A stretch of DNA of 64,000 nucleotides, taken from positions 186,001 to 250,000 of the forward strand of contig URXK01000001.1 of NCBI GenBank assembly GCA_900551755.1, given 5' to 3'. Origin of the DNA: an uncultured Eubacterium sp. (GTDB lineage Bacteria; Bacillota; Clostridia; Lachnospirales; CAG-274). The notes under the pieces were generated by a model. It was given only the letters and a program-made list of their open reading frames with translations, did no database searches and was not told the origin of the DNA. Made by a program: the position numbers and the translations under genes. Positions 17,718 to 26,079 of this stretch are shown piece by piece (the first letter of the stretch is position 1; each line of letters begins with the position of its first letter).

Positions 17718-17726
17718 TGTTATAAT
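17718..17726 (+). promoter_or_regulatory. Extended -10 promoter before the radical SAM gene
   Basis: TGTTATAAT, a TGn-extended -10, with no good -35 box; it lies about 30 bases before the GGAGG of the next gene. Confidence 0.55.
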
Positions 17727-17760
17727 AACCAACAGCTAAATTTTAAACGGAGGACAAGTA

Positions 17761-19593
17761 ATGCTTAAAGAAATATTACTACAGGTTGAAAAGCCTGCAA
17801 GATATATAGGTAATGAAATAAATATGGTTGTCAAAAAGCCAGAAGATGTAGATATTAGACTGGCTTTTTGTTTTCCAGATGTTTATGAAGTAGGTATGAG
17901 CCATTTAGGACTTCAGATTTTGTACTACTTTTTTAATAGGAGAGAGGACACATATTGCGAAAGATGTTTTGCACCTTGGTACGATATGGAAGAAAAAATG
18001 AGGGAGAACAATATTCCTCTTTTTGCTCTTGAAACTGGTGATAGCCTTAAAAAATTTGATTTTGTGGCATTTACATTACAGTATGAAATGAGCTACACAA
18101 ATATTGTAAATATGCTTGATTTAGCTGGTATACCTATTTGGTCAAAGGACAGAAGTGAAGATGACCCTATTGTTATAGCTGGTGGTCCTTGTGCTTATAA
18201 TCCAGAACCTCTTGCTGAAATGGTAGATATTTTTTACATTGGTGAAGGCGAAGTAAGTTATGATGAATTTCTTGATTTATACAAGGAAATGAAGAAAAAT
18301 GGTGGCACTAAAGAGGATTTCCTTGAAAAATGTCTTAAAATAGAGGGTATTTATGTTCCAAAGTTTTATGATGTTACTTACAAGGAAAATGGCGAAATTG
18401 CTTCATTTACGCCAAACCACCCTGATGCACCAAAGGTTATTAAAAAAGTAATTGTTAAGGATATGGATACAGCTTTTTATCCTGAAAAACAGCTTGTGCC
18501 TTTGATTGAAACTGTTCACGATAGAGTAACTCTTGAAGTTTTTAGAGGTTGTATAAGAGGTTGTAGATTTTGTCAAGCTGGCTATGTTTATAGACCTGTT
18601 AGAGAAAAAAGCTGTGGCAAATTATTAGGTCTTGCTGATTCATTACTTAAAAATTCTGGTCACGAAGAAATAAGTCTTACAAGTTTATCAACAGGCGATT
18701 ACAGAAGTTTTGTTGAACTTGCTAATGGCTTAATTGACAATTATTCAAAAGATAGCGTAAGTATATCATTGCCATCATTAAGAATAGATGCCTTTTCTCT
18801 TGATTTAATGGAAAGGGTGCAGGCTGTTAGAAAGTCTGGACTTACTTTTGCTCCAGAAGCCGGTACTCAAAGATTGAGAGATGTTATTAACAAGGGCATT
18901 ACAGAAGAAGAAATACTTAATGGTTGTGCATTGGCATTTTCTGGTGGTTGGACAAGAGTTAAGCTTTACTTTATGGTTGGCTTGCCTACTGAAACTGATG
19001 AGGATTTATTAGGTATTGTTAAACTTGCTAATGCTATTGTTGAAAAGTTTTTTGAAATTCCTAAGGAAGAAAGAAAGGGTAGACCAATTTCTGTTACTGT
19101 AAGTTCTGCTTGTTTTGTTCCTAAGCCATTTACACCATTCCAGTGGACTGCTCAGTCAACAGTAGATGAGTTTATGAGAAAACAAAAGTTTGTTAAAACA
19201 AGTATGAATAGAAAACAGGTTAAGTATAACTACCACGAGCCTGAGTTAAGCTCTCTTGAGGGTGTTCTTGCAAGAGGTGATAGACGAGTTGGCAAGGTTA
19301 TATATAGAGCTTGGGAACTTGGTGCAAAGTTTGATGGCTGGACAGAGCTTTTTAAATATGACTCTTGGATGCAGGCATTTGAAGATACTGGTATTTCTAA
19401 GGAATTTTATGCTAACAGAGAAAGAAGCTATGATGAAATATTACCTTGGGACCACATTTCAATTGGTGTAACAAAGGATTTCTTTATTAAAGAAATGGAA
19501 AGAGCTAAGGCTGAAACTGTAACACTAAATTGTAGAAAACAATGTGCTGGCTGTGGTGCTGCTCAATTCGGTGGAGGTGTTTGCTTTGAATAG
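17761..19593 (+). CDS. TIGR03960-type B12-binding/radical SAM protein
   Basis: A 610-residue cytoplasmic protein. The N-terminal part (about 1-200) resembles a B12-binding Rossmann fold (FCFPDVYEVGMSHLG). The radical SAM cluster motif FRGCIRGCRFCQAG is near residues 260-273 and would hold a 4Fe-4S cluster. The C-terminus carries extra cysteines (CRKQCAGCG). It is part of a conserved clostridial trio with a DUF2344 protein and RNase G; the reaction is not known. The downstream gene overlaps its stop by eight bases. Confidence 0.92.
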   Translation: MLKEILLQVEKPARYIGNEINMVVKKPEDVDIRLAFCFPDVYEVGMSHLGLQILYYFFNRREDTYCERCFAPWYDMEEKMRENNIPLFALETGDSLKKFDFVAFTLQYEMSYTNIVNMLDLAGIPIWSKDRSEDDPIVIAGGPCAYNPEPLAEMVDIFYIGEGEVSYDEFLDLYKEMKKNGGTKEDFLEKCLKIEGIYVPKFYDVTYKENGEIASFTPNHPDAPKVIKKVIVKDMDTAFYPEKQLVPLIETVHDRVTLEVFRGCIRGCRFCQAGYVYRPVREKSCGKLLGLADSLLKNSGHEEISLTSLSTGDYRSFVELANGLIDNYSKDSVSISLPSLRIDAFSLDLMERVQAVRKSGLTFAPEAGTQRLRDVINKGITEEEILNGCALAFSGGWTRVKLYFMVGLPTETDEDLLGIVKLANAIVEKFFEIPKEERKGRPISVTVSSACFVPKPFTPFQWTAQSTVDEFMRKQKFVKTSMNRKQVKYNYHEPELSSLEGVLARGDRRVGKVIYRAWELGAKFDGWTELFKYDSWMQAFEDTGISKEFYANRERSYDEILPWDHISIGVTKDFFIKEMERAKAETVTLNCRKQCAGCGAAQFGGGVCFE

Positions 19594-20308
19594 TGGTGAA
19601 GTTGTAAATACTAATATTAAATATAGATTGGAATTTTCAAAAACAGATAGAATGGTGTTTATTGGTCACTTGGATTTGCTTAAGTTTTTTCAAAGAACTT
19701 TTAAGCGTGCTGGTATACCTATTGGTCATTCTTGGGGATTTAATCCTCATCAGCTCACAACTTTTGCTGTACCTCTTGCTCTTGGTGTAAGTAGTGTTGG
19801 TGAAATTCTTGACATTCAGCTTACAGAAAAAATGGACTGTGATGTTATTAAAGATACCCTTAATAATAATCTTCCAGAAGGTATTGATATTTTGCAGGTG
19901 GTTGAACTTGAATTTAGTGCAGAAAATTGTGCCGCAGCAGTAGATTATGCTGACTATTGTGTAACTCTTGATAATAAGTATAACAACATAAATGAAGTTG
20001 TTAATGAAGTATTGTCAGCAGAAGAAATAAATATTGAAAGAACTGTTAAAAAGAAAACTAAAATAGTAAATATTAGACCATTTATTAAGTCTATAGTTGT
20101 TGATAATGATGGGGATAAAACAGAAATATATGCCAACATTGCAACAGGTAGTCAAGGTAATCTTAAAATAGATGTACTTCTTGATTATATTTACAAAAAA
20201 ATGAGTGTTGAATTTAGATTTGAAAAGGTTGATATTTTAAGAGGTACATTGTACACTGACCATAAGGGAGAATTGTTGCCATTATGCTTGGAAGAAGAAT
20301 TTATGTAG
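19586..20308 (+). CDS. TIGR03936-type radical-SAM-associated protein (DUF2344)
   Basis: A 240-residue protein beginning MNSGEVVNTN, then KYRLEFSKTDRMVFIGHLDL, which is the signature of DUF2344. I place the start at the TTG at 19586, since GGAGG lies seven bases upstream; the longer ATG at 19544 would run 50 bases into the previous gene. It always accompanies the TIGR03960 radical SAM protein in Clostridia and is fused to it in some. Its own role is unknown; tRNA or rRNA modification has been guessed for such pairs. It overlaps the RNase G gene by 25 bases. Confidence 0.88.
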   Translation: MNSGEVVNTNIKYRLEFSKTDRMVFIGHLDLLKFFQRTFKRAGIPIGHSWGFNPHQLTTFAVPLALGVSSVGEILDIQLTEKMDCDVIKDTLNNNLPEGIDILQVVELEFSAENCAAAVDYADYCVTLDNKYNNINEVVNEVLSAEEINIERTVKKKTKIVNIRPFIKSIVVDNDGDKTEIYANIATGSQGNLKIDVLLDYIYKKMSVEFRFEKVDILRGTLYTDHKGELLPLCLEEEFM

Positions 20309-21663
20309 ATTGCTATTCGCCTTATTATAGAGCTGGTTTAGTTGAAAATAATAAATTGACAGAGCTTATACTTCAAGATAAAGAAAATAAAGCTATGGTG
20401 GGAGATATTTATGTAGGCAGAGTTGAAAAAATTCTGCCTACAGGTATAGCTTTTGTAAATATTGGCGAAGATAAGCCAGTATTTTTGCAGTTAAATAACA
20501 AGTCTGAACTTTTTAATACCAAAAATATAAAAAATGGTCAAGAAATTTTAGTTCAAATAACTAAGGAAGCCTTTGATGAAAAAAGGGCTGTTGCTACAAC
20601 TAACATAAGTAGAGCAGGAAAATATAGTGTTGCTGTTAAGGATAATGGTGAAATTGGTGTTTCCAGAAAAATAACTGATAGTGACCTTAGAGATAAGCTA
20701 AGAAAAATTGCTGAAAAATATGTAAAAAATGGCTACAGCATTGTTATGAGAACTGGTTGTCAAAATGCTGATATTAATGAGGTTGAAAATGAAGTAAAGG
20801 GTATTATTGATACTCTTGTTAATATTGAAGAAAAGGGCAAATATACAAAAGCTCCTGCTATTATATACAAAGAGGTTAGTCCTTTAATAAAGGCTATTAG
20901 GGATTTGTGTGATGATGAGTGTAGCATAGTAATAAATGATAAGAATGAATATCAAAAGCTAAAAAAGGTATATAACAATACTGAACTTTATGAAGGAAAG
21001 GTGCCTTTATTTTGGGAATATGCTATTGAAAGTCAAATTGAGAAACTATTTAATAGTAAAATTTGGCTTGATTGTGGTGGATATATAGTTATTGATGAAA
21101 CTGAAGCTATGGCTGTTATAGATGTGAATAGTGGTAAGTCAACTAATGTTAAAAATAATTATAAGGTAAATGAAGAAGCTGCCGTTGAAATTGCTAGACA
21201 AATTAGACTAAGAAATCTCAATGGAATGATAATCATAGACTTTATAAATATGGATAATAAGGAAGATAATGACCGTCTTTATAAGGTATTAAAAACAGAA
21301 CTTAATAAGGACAGAATAAAGACTTACATTGTTGGTATGACAGAGCTTGGACTAATGCAATTAACAAGGCAAAAACAAAGAAAGCCTTTAAGCCGATATA
21401 TTTATCATAAATGCCCTTATTGTGATGGTACAGGCAGGGTTAAAGATGTATCTTATTTAGCTGATAGTATTAATAACATAGTTATAAATATTGTTAATTC
21501 TACTATTTATAATTCTATTACAATTCGTTCAAATGCTACTGTTATTAATGCAATAAATAATGGCTGCAAACTAATTGAAAACAATTATAATGCAAAAATA
21601 AATTTTGAAATAATAAATACATCAAGGTTTGATTATTATGAAATAGATAAAAGTCGAATTTGA
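20284..21663 (+). CDS. rng: Ribonuclease E/G family protein
   Basis: A 459-residue endoribonuclease of the RNase G class, without the long C-terminal scaffold of RNase E. An S1-like RNA-binding region is at about 35-110 (GDIYVGRVEKILPTGIAFVNIG). The catalytic Mg2+ aspartates sit in AVIDVNSGKSTN (near 280) and IIIDFINMD (near 320). A zinc-link segment, CPYCDGTGRV, is near 378-387. It probably processes rRNA and mRNA ends. The ATG lies inside the previous gene, indicating coupling. Confidence 0.95.
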   Translation: MLGRRIYVDCYSPYYRAGLVENNKLTELILQDKENKAMVGDIYVGRVEKILPTGIAFVNIGEDKPVFLQLNNKSELFNTKNIKNGQEILVQITKEAFDEKRAVATTNISRAGKYSVAVKDNGEIGVSRKITDSDLRDKLRKIAEKYVKNGYSIVMRTGCQNADINEVENEVKGIIDTLVNIEEKGKYTKAPAIIYKEVSPLIKAIRDLCDDECSIVINDKNEYQKLKKVYNNTELYEGKVPLFWEYAIESQIEKLFNSKIWLDCGGYIVIDETEAMAVIDVNSGKSTNVKNNYKVNEEAAVEIARQIRLRNLNGMIIIDFINMDNKEDNDRLYKVLKTELNKDRIKTYIVGMTELGLMQLTRQKQRKPLSRYIYHKCPYCDGTGRVKDVSYLADSINNIVINIVNSTIYNSITIRSNATVINAINNGCKLIENNYNAKINFEIINTSRFDYYEIDKSRI

Positions 21664-21674
21664 GTATCTATTAC

Positions 21675-21703
21675 TTGACAATTTACTTGAAAAGTAATAA
21701 AAT
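21675..21703 (+). promoter_or_regulatory. Promoter of the RNase Y transcript
   Basis: TTGACA (21675-21680), a 17-base spacer and TAAAAT (21698-21703), starting just after the rng stop. Confidence 0.82.
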
Positions 21704-21721
21704 AGATGTGTAGCAATGAAG

Positions 21722-21816
21722 GAATATATGTATATGTGCATTATTACATATATTCTTTTTAATGTTTAAAGTAATCAGAAACCCAGTCCTTAATTAGCTG
21801 CTAAGGATTGCTTTTC
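21722..21816 (+). ncRNA. Structured leader of rny with early terminator hairpin
   Basis: A hairpin with arms GAATATATGTA (21722-21732) and TACATATATTC (21745-21755) is followed by TTTTT. A second nested structure follows: TCCTTA (21787-21792) with TAAGGA (21802-21807), inside a CCAG/CTGG outer pair. The first hairpin could terminate transcription soon after the promoter, making a short RNA or attenuating rny. No known riboswitch is recognised. Confidence 0.55.
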
Positions 21817-21866
21817 TGGTGCTTTATGTATTTTGAACTTTGATAATTTAATAGGAGGTGTCTAGA

Positions 21867-23435
21867 CTGAATACATTAATTTGGTTATGTATCGTCTTTG
21901 CTTCCATTTTGATTTCGCTTATTATTGGTATAACTGTTGGTAAATATATCAGAAAAAAGTTTGCTGAAGCTGAAATTGGTTCTGCTGAAAGAGAAGCTGA
22001 AAACATTAAGTTAGAGGCTAGAAAGAATGCAGAGGCTACTAAGAAAGAAGTCCTTATTGAGGCTAAGGAAGAAGCATTAAAAACTAAGAATGAAGTTGAA
22101 AAGGAATGTAAAGATAGAAAGAACGAAATACAGCGTCTTGAAAAACGAATCACTCAAAAAGAAGATGCAGTTGATAAAAAGGCTGCCTCTCTCGAAAGAA
22201 AGGAAGAACAGCTTAATAGTAAAATTGAAGCTGTCGATAATCAGCTTAAAAGTGTTGAGGAAATTAAGGATAAAGAGCTTGCTGAACTTGAAAGAATATC
22301 CGGCTTAACTACTGAAGAAGCTAAGGAGTATATCCTTGAAAGTGTTAAGAGTGATGTTAAACACGAAACTGCTGTAATGATTAAAGAAATGGAAGCAGAG
22401 GCTAAGGCTGAGGCTGATAAAAAGGCTAAGGAAATAGTCGCTGACGCAATTCAGCGTTGTGCTGCAGACCACGTTGCTGAAACAACTGTGTCTGTTGTTA
22501 ATTTACCTAATGACGAAATGAAGGGTAGAATCATTGGTCGTGAAGGTAGAAATATCAGAACATTAGAACAATTAACAGGCATTAACTTTATTATTGATGA
22601 CACACCAGAGGCTGTTATTTTGTCAGGCTTTGGAGCTATGAAAAGAGAAATTGCAAGAATTGCTCTTGAAAAGCTTATTATTGATGGTCGTGTTCATCCA
22701 GGTAGAATAGAGGAAATGGTTGATAAGGCTAAAACTGAGGTTGAAGTTGCTATGAAAGAAGCTGGTGATAATGCTACATTTGAAACTGGCGTACACGGAC
22801 TTCATCCAGAATTAATTCGTCTTTTAGGTAAGATGAAGTATAGAACAAGTTATGGACAAAATGTTTTACAACATTCCATCGAAGTTTCTCATTTGTGCGG
22901 TGTTATGGCAGGTGAACTTGGTGAAGATGTAACTTTAGCTAAGAGAGCTGGTTTACTTCACGATATAGGTAAGGCTGTAGACCAAGATATGGAAGGTACA
23001 CATATTGAGCTTGGTGCTGCACTTTGCAGAAAGTACAAGGAATCAAATATAGTAATCAATGCTGTTGAAGCTCACCACGGTGATGTTGAGCCACAGAGTA
23101 TTATTGCTGTGCTTGTACAGGCTGCTGATGCTATCTCTGCTGCTAGACCCGGAGCTAGAAGTGAAACTCTTGAAACATATATTAAGCGTTTGCAATCTCT
23201 TGAAGGAATTGCAGACTCATTTAATGGAGTTGAAAAATCTTTCGCAATTCAGGCTGGTCGTGAGTTGCGAGTTATGATAGTACCTGAAAAGGTATCTGAT
23301 GATGATATGGTATTAATGGCTAGAGATATTGCCAAAAAGATTGAAAATGAATTGGAATATCCTGGTAACATTAAGGTCAATCTTATCAGAGAAACTAGAG
23401 CAATTGAATACGCTAAATCTTCTAAAGCTAATTAA
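21867..23435 (+). CDS. rny: Ribonuclease Y
   Basis: A 522-residue membrane-anchored endoribonuclease that starts mRNA decay. It has a membrane segment at about residues 3-25, a long coiled coil at about 30-190, a KH domain ([19 protein letters not shown]) near 210-260 and an HD domain with [12 protein letters not shown] near 365. The best ribosome site is AGGAGG at 21853-21858, which fits a CTG start at 21867 (eight-base gap). The GTG at 21858 overlaps that site and is less likely. No ATG is available near the N-terminus. Confidence 0.93.
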   Translation: MNTLIWLCIVFASILISLIIGITVGKYIRKKFAEAEIGSAEREAENIKLEARKNAEATKKEVLIEAKEEALKTKNEVEKECKDRKNEIQRLEKRITQKEDAVDKKAASLERKEEQLNSKIEAVDNQLKSVEEIKDKELAELERISGLTTEEAKEYILESVKSDVKHETAVMIKEMEAEAKAEADKKAKEIVADAIQRCAADHVAETTVSVVNLPNDEMKGRIIGREGRNIRTLEQLTGINFIIDDTPEAVILSGFGAMKREIARIALEKLIIDGRVHPGRIEEMVDKAKTEVEVAMKEAGDNATFETGVHGLHPELIRLLGKMKYRTSYGQNVLQHSIEVSHLCGVMAGELGEDVTLAKRAGLLHDIGKAVDQDMEGTHIELGAALCRKYKESNIVINAVEAHHGDVEPQSIIAVLVQAADAISAARPGARSETLETYIKRLQSLEGIADSFNGVEKSFAIQAGRELRVMIVPEKVSDDDMVLMARDIAKKIENELEYPGNIKVNLIRETRAIEYAKSSKAN

Positions 23436-23440
23436 AACTG

Positions 23441-23474
23441 ACTGTCTTGAGATTTATTCTCAAGGCAGTTTTTT
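23441..23474 (+). terminator. Terminator after rny
   Basis: Arms ACTGTCTTGAG and CTCAAGGCAGT, then TTTTTT. Confidence 0.88.
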
Positions 23475-23487
23475 GTTATGAACAATA

Positions 23488-23519
23488 GGGGTGAGCTTAA
23501 AAATAATAACGGCTCACCC
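23488..23519. repeat. Inverted repeat downstream of the decarboxylase genes
   Basis: Arms GGGTGAGC and GCTCACCC separated by about 14 bases lie beyond the stop of the 38-residue gene. It may terminate the minus-strand unit, but there is no strong T run. Confidence 0.45.
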
Positions 23520-23560
23520 TGTTATTTATTGCTCTTTTGTAATTTTATAACTAACTTAAT

Positions 23561-23677
23561 TTACTTTGTTATTTTTCCAATTAAATAAACAATGCCTCCA
23601 ATTAATGCCATTACAAAAATTACACCTAACATACCTTGCCAAAGCATATTAATAGCTTGAATTAAATTTTCACTCAT
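23561..23677 (-). CDS. Small membrane subunit of a Na+-translocating decarboxylase (OadG-like)
   Basis: A 38-residue protein with one membrane segment: MSENLIQAINMLWQG, then a hydrophobic run to LIGGIVYLIGKITK. GGGAGG lies seven bases before the ATG. It sits 13 bases after the beta-subunit gene on the same strand. OadG/MmdD-type subunits are short single-pass proteins that hold the decarboxylase complex on the membrane, so the assignment is by size, topology and position, not by a recognisable motif. Confidence 0.75.
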   Translation of the reverse strand: MSENLIQAINMLWQGMLGVIFVMALIGGIVYLIGKITK

Positions 23678-23689
23678 TTTTATTCCTCC

Positions 23690-24817
23690 CTACATAAAGA
23701 AACCTAATATTATACCACCGGCAATAACAGAGGCAATTTGCCCAGATACATTAGCACCAACAGCGTGCATTAGAAGGTGGTTTTGCTTATCTTCTTGAAT
23801 ACCCATTTTTTCAACCACTCTTGATGACATTGGAAAAGCTGAAATACCAGCAGCACCAACCATTGGATTTATCTTTTTCTTAGAAAATAAATTTAAAAAT
23901 TTAGCAAACATTACACCACCAATTGTGTCAAGTATAAATGCAATAAGACCTAATGCCATAATCATAATTGTGTTGACATTTACAAACTTATCAGCACTCA
24001 TTGAAAATGATATTGTTATACCTAATAAAAGTGTAACAAGGTTTACAAGTTCGTTTTGAGCTGTTTTAACCAGAGAATTAAGGACACCACACTCTCTTAA
24101 TAAATTTCCAAACATAAGAAAACCTACAAGGGCAACAGACGCTGGAGCAACAAAGCCAGCAATAAATGTTACAACAATAGGAAATATAATTCTTGTTGTT
24201 TTGCTAACATTTGTTGGATTGTATTCCATTCTAATTAATCTTTCCTTTTTTGTTGTTACTAGCTTTATTGCAAAAGGCTGAATAATTGGTACAAGAGCCA
24301 TATAGGAATATGCTGCAACAGCAATTGCTCCTATATAATTTGACTTTAGCACCTGCGATACAAGTATTGATGTTGGGCCGTCAGCAGCTCCTATTATACC
24401 TATGGAGCTTGCGTCTTTAATATCGAAACCTAATAATACAGCAATTATTATAGTAAGGAATATGCCTAACTGTGCTGCACCACCAAATAAAAACATTTTA
24501 GGATTAGATAGCAATGGTCCAAAGTCAATCATAGCACCGATACCTATAAACAAAAGTAAAGGAAAGGCTTCTGATGCTTCAATACCAGCTTGAAATAACC
24601 ATTGAATTATTCCGTGGCTTACGCCTACACCGTCTGTTACTCTGTCAATAACACCAGAAAGAGGTAAATTAACCAATATTGCACCAAAGCCCATAGGCAA
24701 CAAAAGTGCTGGCTCATACTGTTTTTTAATAGCAATATATATTAGTAGTAAGCCTACAAAATACATTACTATTTGTTGCCAAGTAACTGTCAAAATTCCT
24801 TCAAATAAAAATTCCAT
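23690..24817 (-). CDS. Na+-translocating decarboxylase beta subunit (OadB/MmdB/GcdB type)
   Basis: A 375-residue, multi-pass membrane protein that couples decarboxylation of a biotin-bound carboxyl group to Na+ export. The hallmark GIIGAADGPTSILVSQVL is near residues 145-162; about ten hydrophobic segments surround it. I place the start at the ATG at 24817 after AAAGGAGG; an upstream ATG at 24856 falls inside the leader terminator. Carboxyltransferase and biotin-carrier genes are absent here, so the substrate (oxaloacetate, methylmalonyl-CoA or glutaconyl-CoA) cannot be fixed. Confidence 0.93.
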   Translation of the reverse strand: MEFLFEGILTVTWQQIVMYFVGLLLIYIAIKKQYEPALLLPMGFGAILVNLPLSGVIDRVTDGVGVSHGIIQWLFQAGIEASEAFPLLLFIGIGAMIDFGPLLSNPKMFLFGGAAQLGIFLTIIIAVLLGFDIKDASSIGIIGAADGPTSILVSQVLKSNYIGAIAVAAYSYMALVPIIQPFAIKLVTTKKERLIRMEYNPTNVSKTTRIIFPIVVTFIAGFVAPASVALVGFLMFGNLLRECGVLNSLVKTAQNELVNLVTLLLGITISFSMSADKFVNVNTIMIMALGLIAFILDTIGGVMFAKFLNLFSKKKINPMVGAAGISAFPMSSRVVEKMGIQEDKQNHLLMHAVGANVSGQIASVIAGGIILGFFM

Positions 24818-24843
24818 TTTTATGCCTCCTTTATTTTGGGGAT

Positions 24844-24972
24844 AAAAAAAGACCAATATCCCATTTGGGATATTGGTCTGGTCGTTTAAAGTAAAACCAG
24901 AATGTTAAAAACATTCACGCTTGTTGATTTTACTGCATAATAAATTATGCCGATTACTCCCCATATATCTTG
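24844..24972 (-). ncRNA. Structured 5' leader with terminator (candidate riboswitch)
   Basis: Read on the minus strand, the leader begins ATATGGGGAGTAATCGGC. It then forms a GCATAA/TTATGC hairpin, a larger hairpin GTAAAA...TTTTAC with an inner AATG/CATT stem and a TCAACA internal loop, and then ACGACC. The strong terminator GACCAATATCCC/GGGATATTGGTC (24851-24878) with seven Ts follows, just before the beta-subunit ribosome site. GGGGAGTA, TCAACA and ACGACC recall parts of yybP-ykoY (Mn2+) RNAs, but the match is incomplete. Confidence 0.65.
24851..24878 (-). terminator. Leader terminator before the decarboxylase genes
   Basis: Perfect 12-base arms GACCAATATCCC and GGGATATTGGTC with a four-base loop, followed on the minus strand by seven Ts (24850-24844). 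Confidence 0.93.
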
Positions 24973-24979
24973 TATGTTT

Positions 24980-25008
24980 AACTTAACATATTTTAACATA
25001 TTTGTCAA
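24980..25008 (-). promoter_or_regulatory. Promoter of the decarboxylase leader
   Basis: On the minus strand, TTGACA (25008-25003), a 17-base spacer and TAAGTT (24985-24980). With the divergent rpiR promoter it accounts for most of the 366-base gap between the two coding regions. Confidence 0.6.
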
Positions 25009-25050
25009 TTATAATTATATGAAATTTTATTACAGTAGTTGACTTTTTTA

Positions 25051-25079
25051 TTGACTAAGAAAATAAACTGTGATAATAT
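25051..25079 (+). promoter_or_regulatory. Promoter of the RpiR-type regulator
   Basis: TTGACT (25051-25056), a 17-base spacer and TAATAT (25074-25079). Confidence 0.65.
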
Positions 25080-25183
25080 ATGGTTATAATATTATGCAAA
25101 GTGTAACAAAAGTTGATTAATAGATATTATGTGGGAGTTTTAGTCAATTTTTTACAAATAAAGTATGAAGTAGGATAGGATAT

Positions 25184-26071
25184 ATGGCAGAAAGCAACGA
25201 TTTGTTAAAAATTATAGACGAAAAAATGAGTGGCTTAAGTAAAGGTCAAAAAAGAATTGCTAATTTCTTAAAAGAGCATTATGACAATGCTGTTTATTTG
25301 ACTGCCTCAAAGCTTGGTGAAATTGCTGGAGTTAGTGAATCTACAGTTGTTAGATTTGCCATTGAATTGGGCTTTGACGGGTATCCTAAACTTCAAGAGG
25401 CTTTGCAGGAGCTTGTTAAAAATGAGCTTACTGCATCTCAAAGAATGAAAGTTTCCTCTGATAGAATTGCTAAAACTGATAAACATATTTTGAAAACTGT
25501 TTTGGAAAGTGACTCTGCTAGAATTTCTGCTACTCTTGAAAATATTAATCAGAGAGAATTTGATGAAGCTGTTGATTATATTGTTAATGCAAAGAGAGTT
25601 TATATTGTAGGTGGTAGAAGTTCATCTGCCTTATCTCATTTTTTTGATTTTTATCTTAACTTAATGAGAGATAATGTTATTAATGCGTCTACAGGTGCAG
25701 TTACTGAAACTTTTGAACATATTTTTAGAATAGAAGAAGGAGATTTGCTTATTGGTATAAGTTTTCCTAGATATTCTAACAAAACTGTTAAAGCTATTGA
25801 ATATGCCCACAGCAGAGGGGCGAAAACTATTGCTATAACTGATAGTAAGCAGTCACCTCTTGTTAAGGGAGCTAGCATAAGTCTTATTGCTAGTAGTGAT
25901 ATGTTAAGTTTTATTGATAGTTTAGTTGCACCTTTAAGTCTTATTAATGCTTTACTTGCAGCTGTTAGTATGAAGAGAAAAGATTATATAGCAAAGGGTC
26001 TTGACCAACTTGAGGACCTTTGGGGTGAGTATAAAGTTTATTCTTCTAATATAAAGAAGAAATATTTATAG
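25184..26071 (+). CDS. MurR/RpiR family transcriptional regulator
   Basis: A 295-residue DNA-binding regulator. The N-terminal HTH_6 domain (about 1-80) contains LTASKLGEIAGVSESTVVRF, and a SIS sugar-phosphate-binding domain spans about 120-260 (VYIVGGRSSSALS, then the AKTIAITDS segment). Such proteins sense phosphosugars. It is divergent from the decarboxylase genes and eight bases before a flavoprotein gene, so the target is unclear; repression of a nearby sugar or amino-sugar operon is not seen in this window. Confidence 0.94.
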   Translation: MAESNDLLKIIDEKMSGLSKGQKRIANFLKEHYDNAVYLTASKLGEIAGVSESTVVRFAIELGFDGYPKLQEALQELVKNELTASQRMKVSSDRIAKTDKHILKTVLESDSARISATLENINQREFDEAVDYIVNAKRVYIVGGRSSSALSHFFDFYLNLMRDNVINASTGAVTETFEHIFRIEEGDLLIGISFPRYSNKTVKAIEYAHSRGAKTIAITDSKQSPLVKGASISLIASSDMLSFIDSLVAPLSLINALLAAVSMKRKDYIAKGLDQLEDLWGEYKVYSSNIKKKYL

Positions 26072-26079
26072 GTGTTGTT

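Noticed and set aside
24844-24972. Firm assignment as a yybP-ykoY Mn2+ riboswitch
   Set aside because: Only parts of the consensus fit and the second conserved hairpin loop is missing, so it is left as a candidate.
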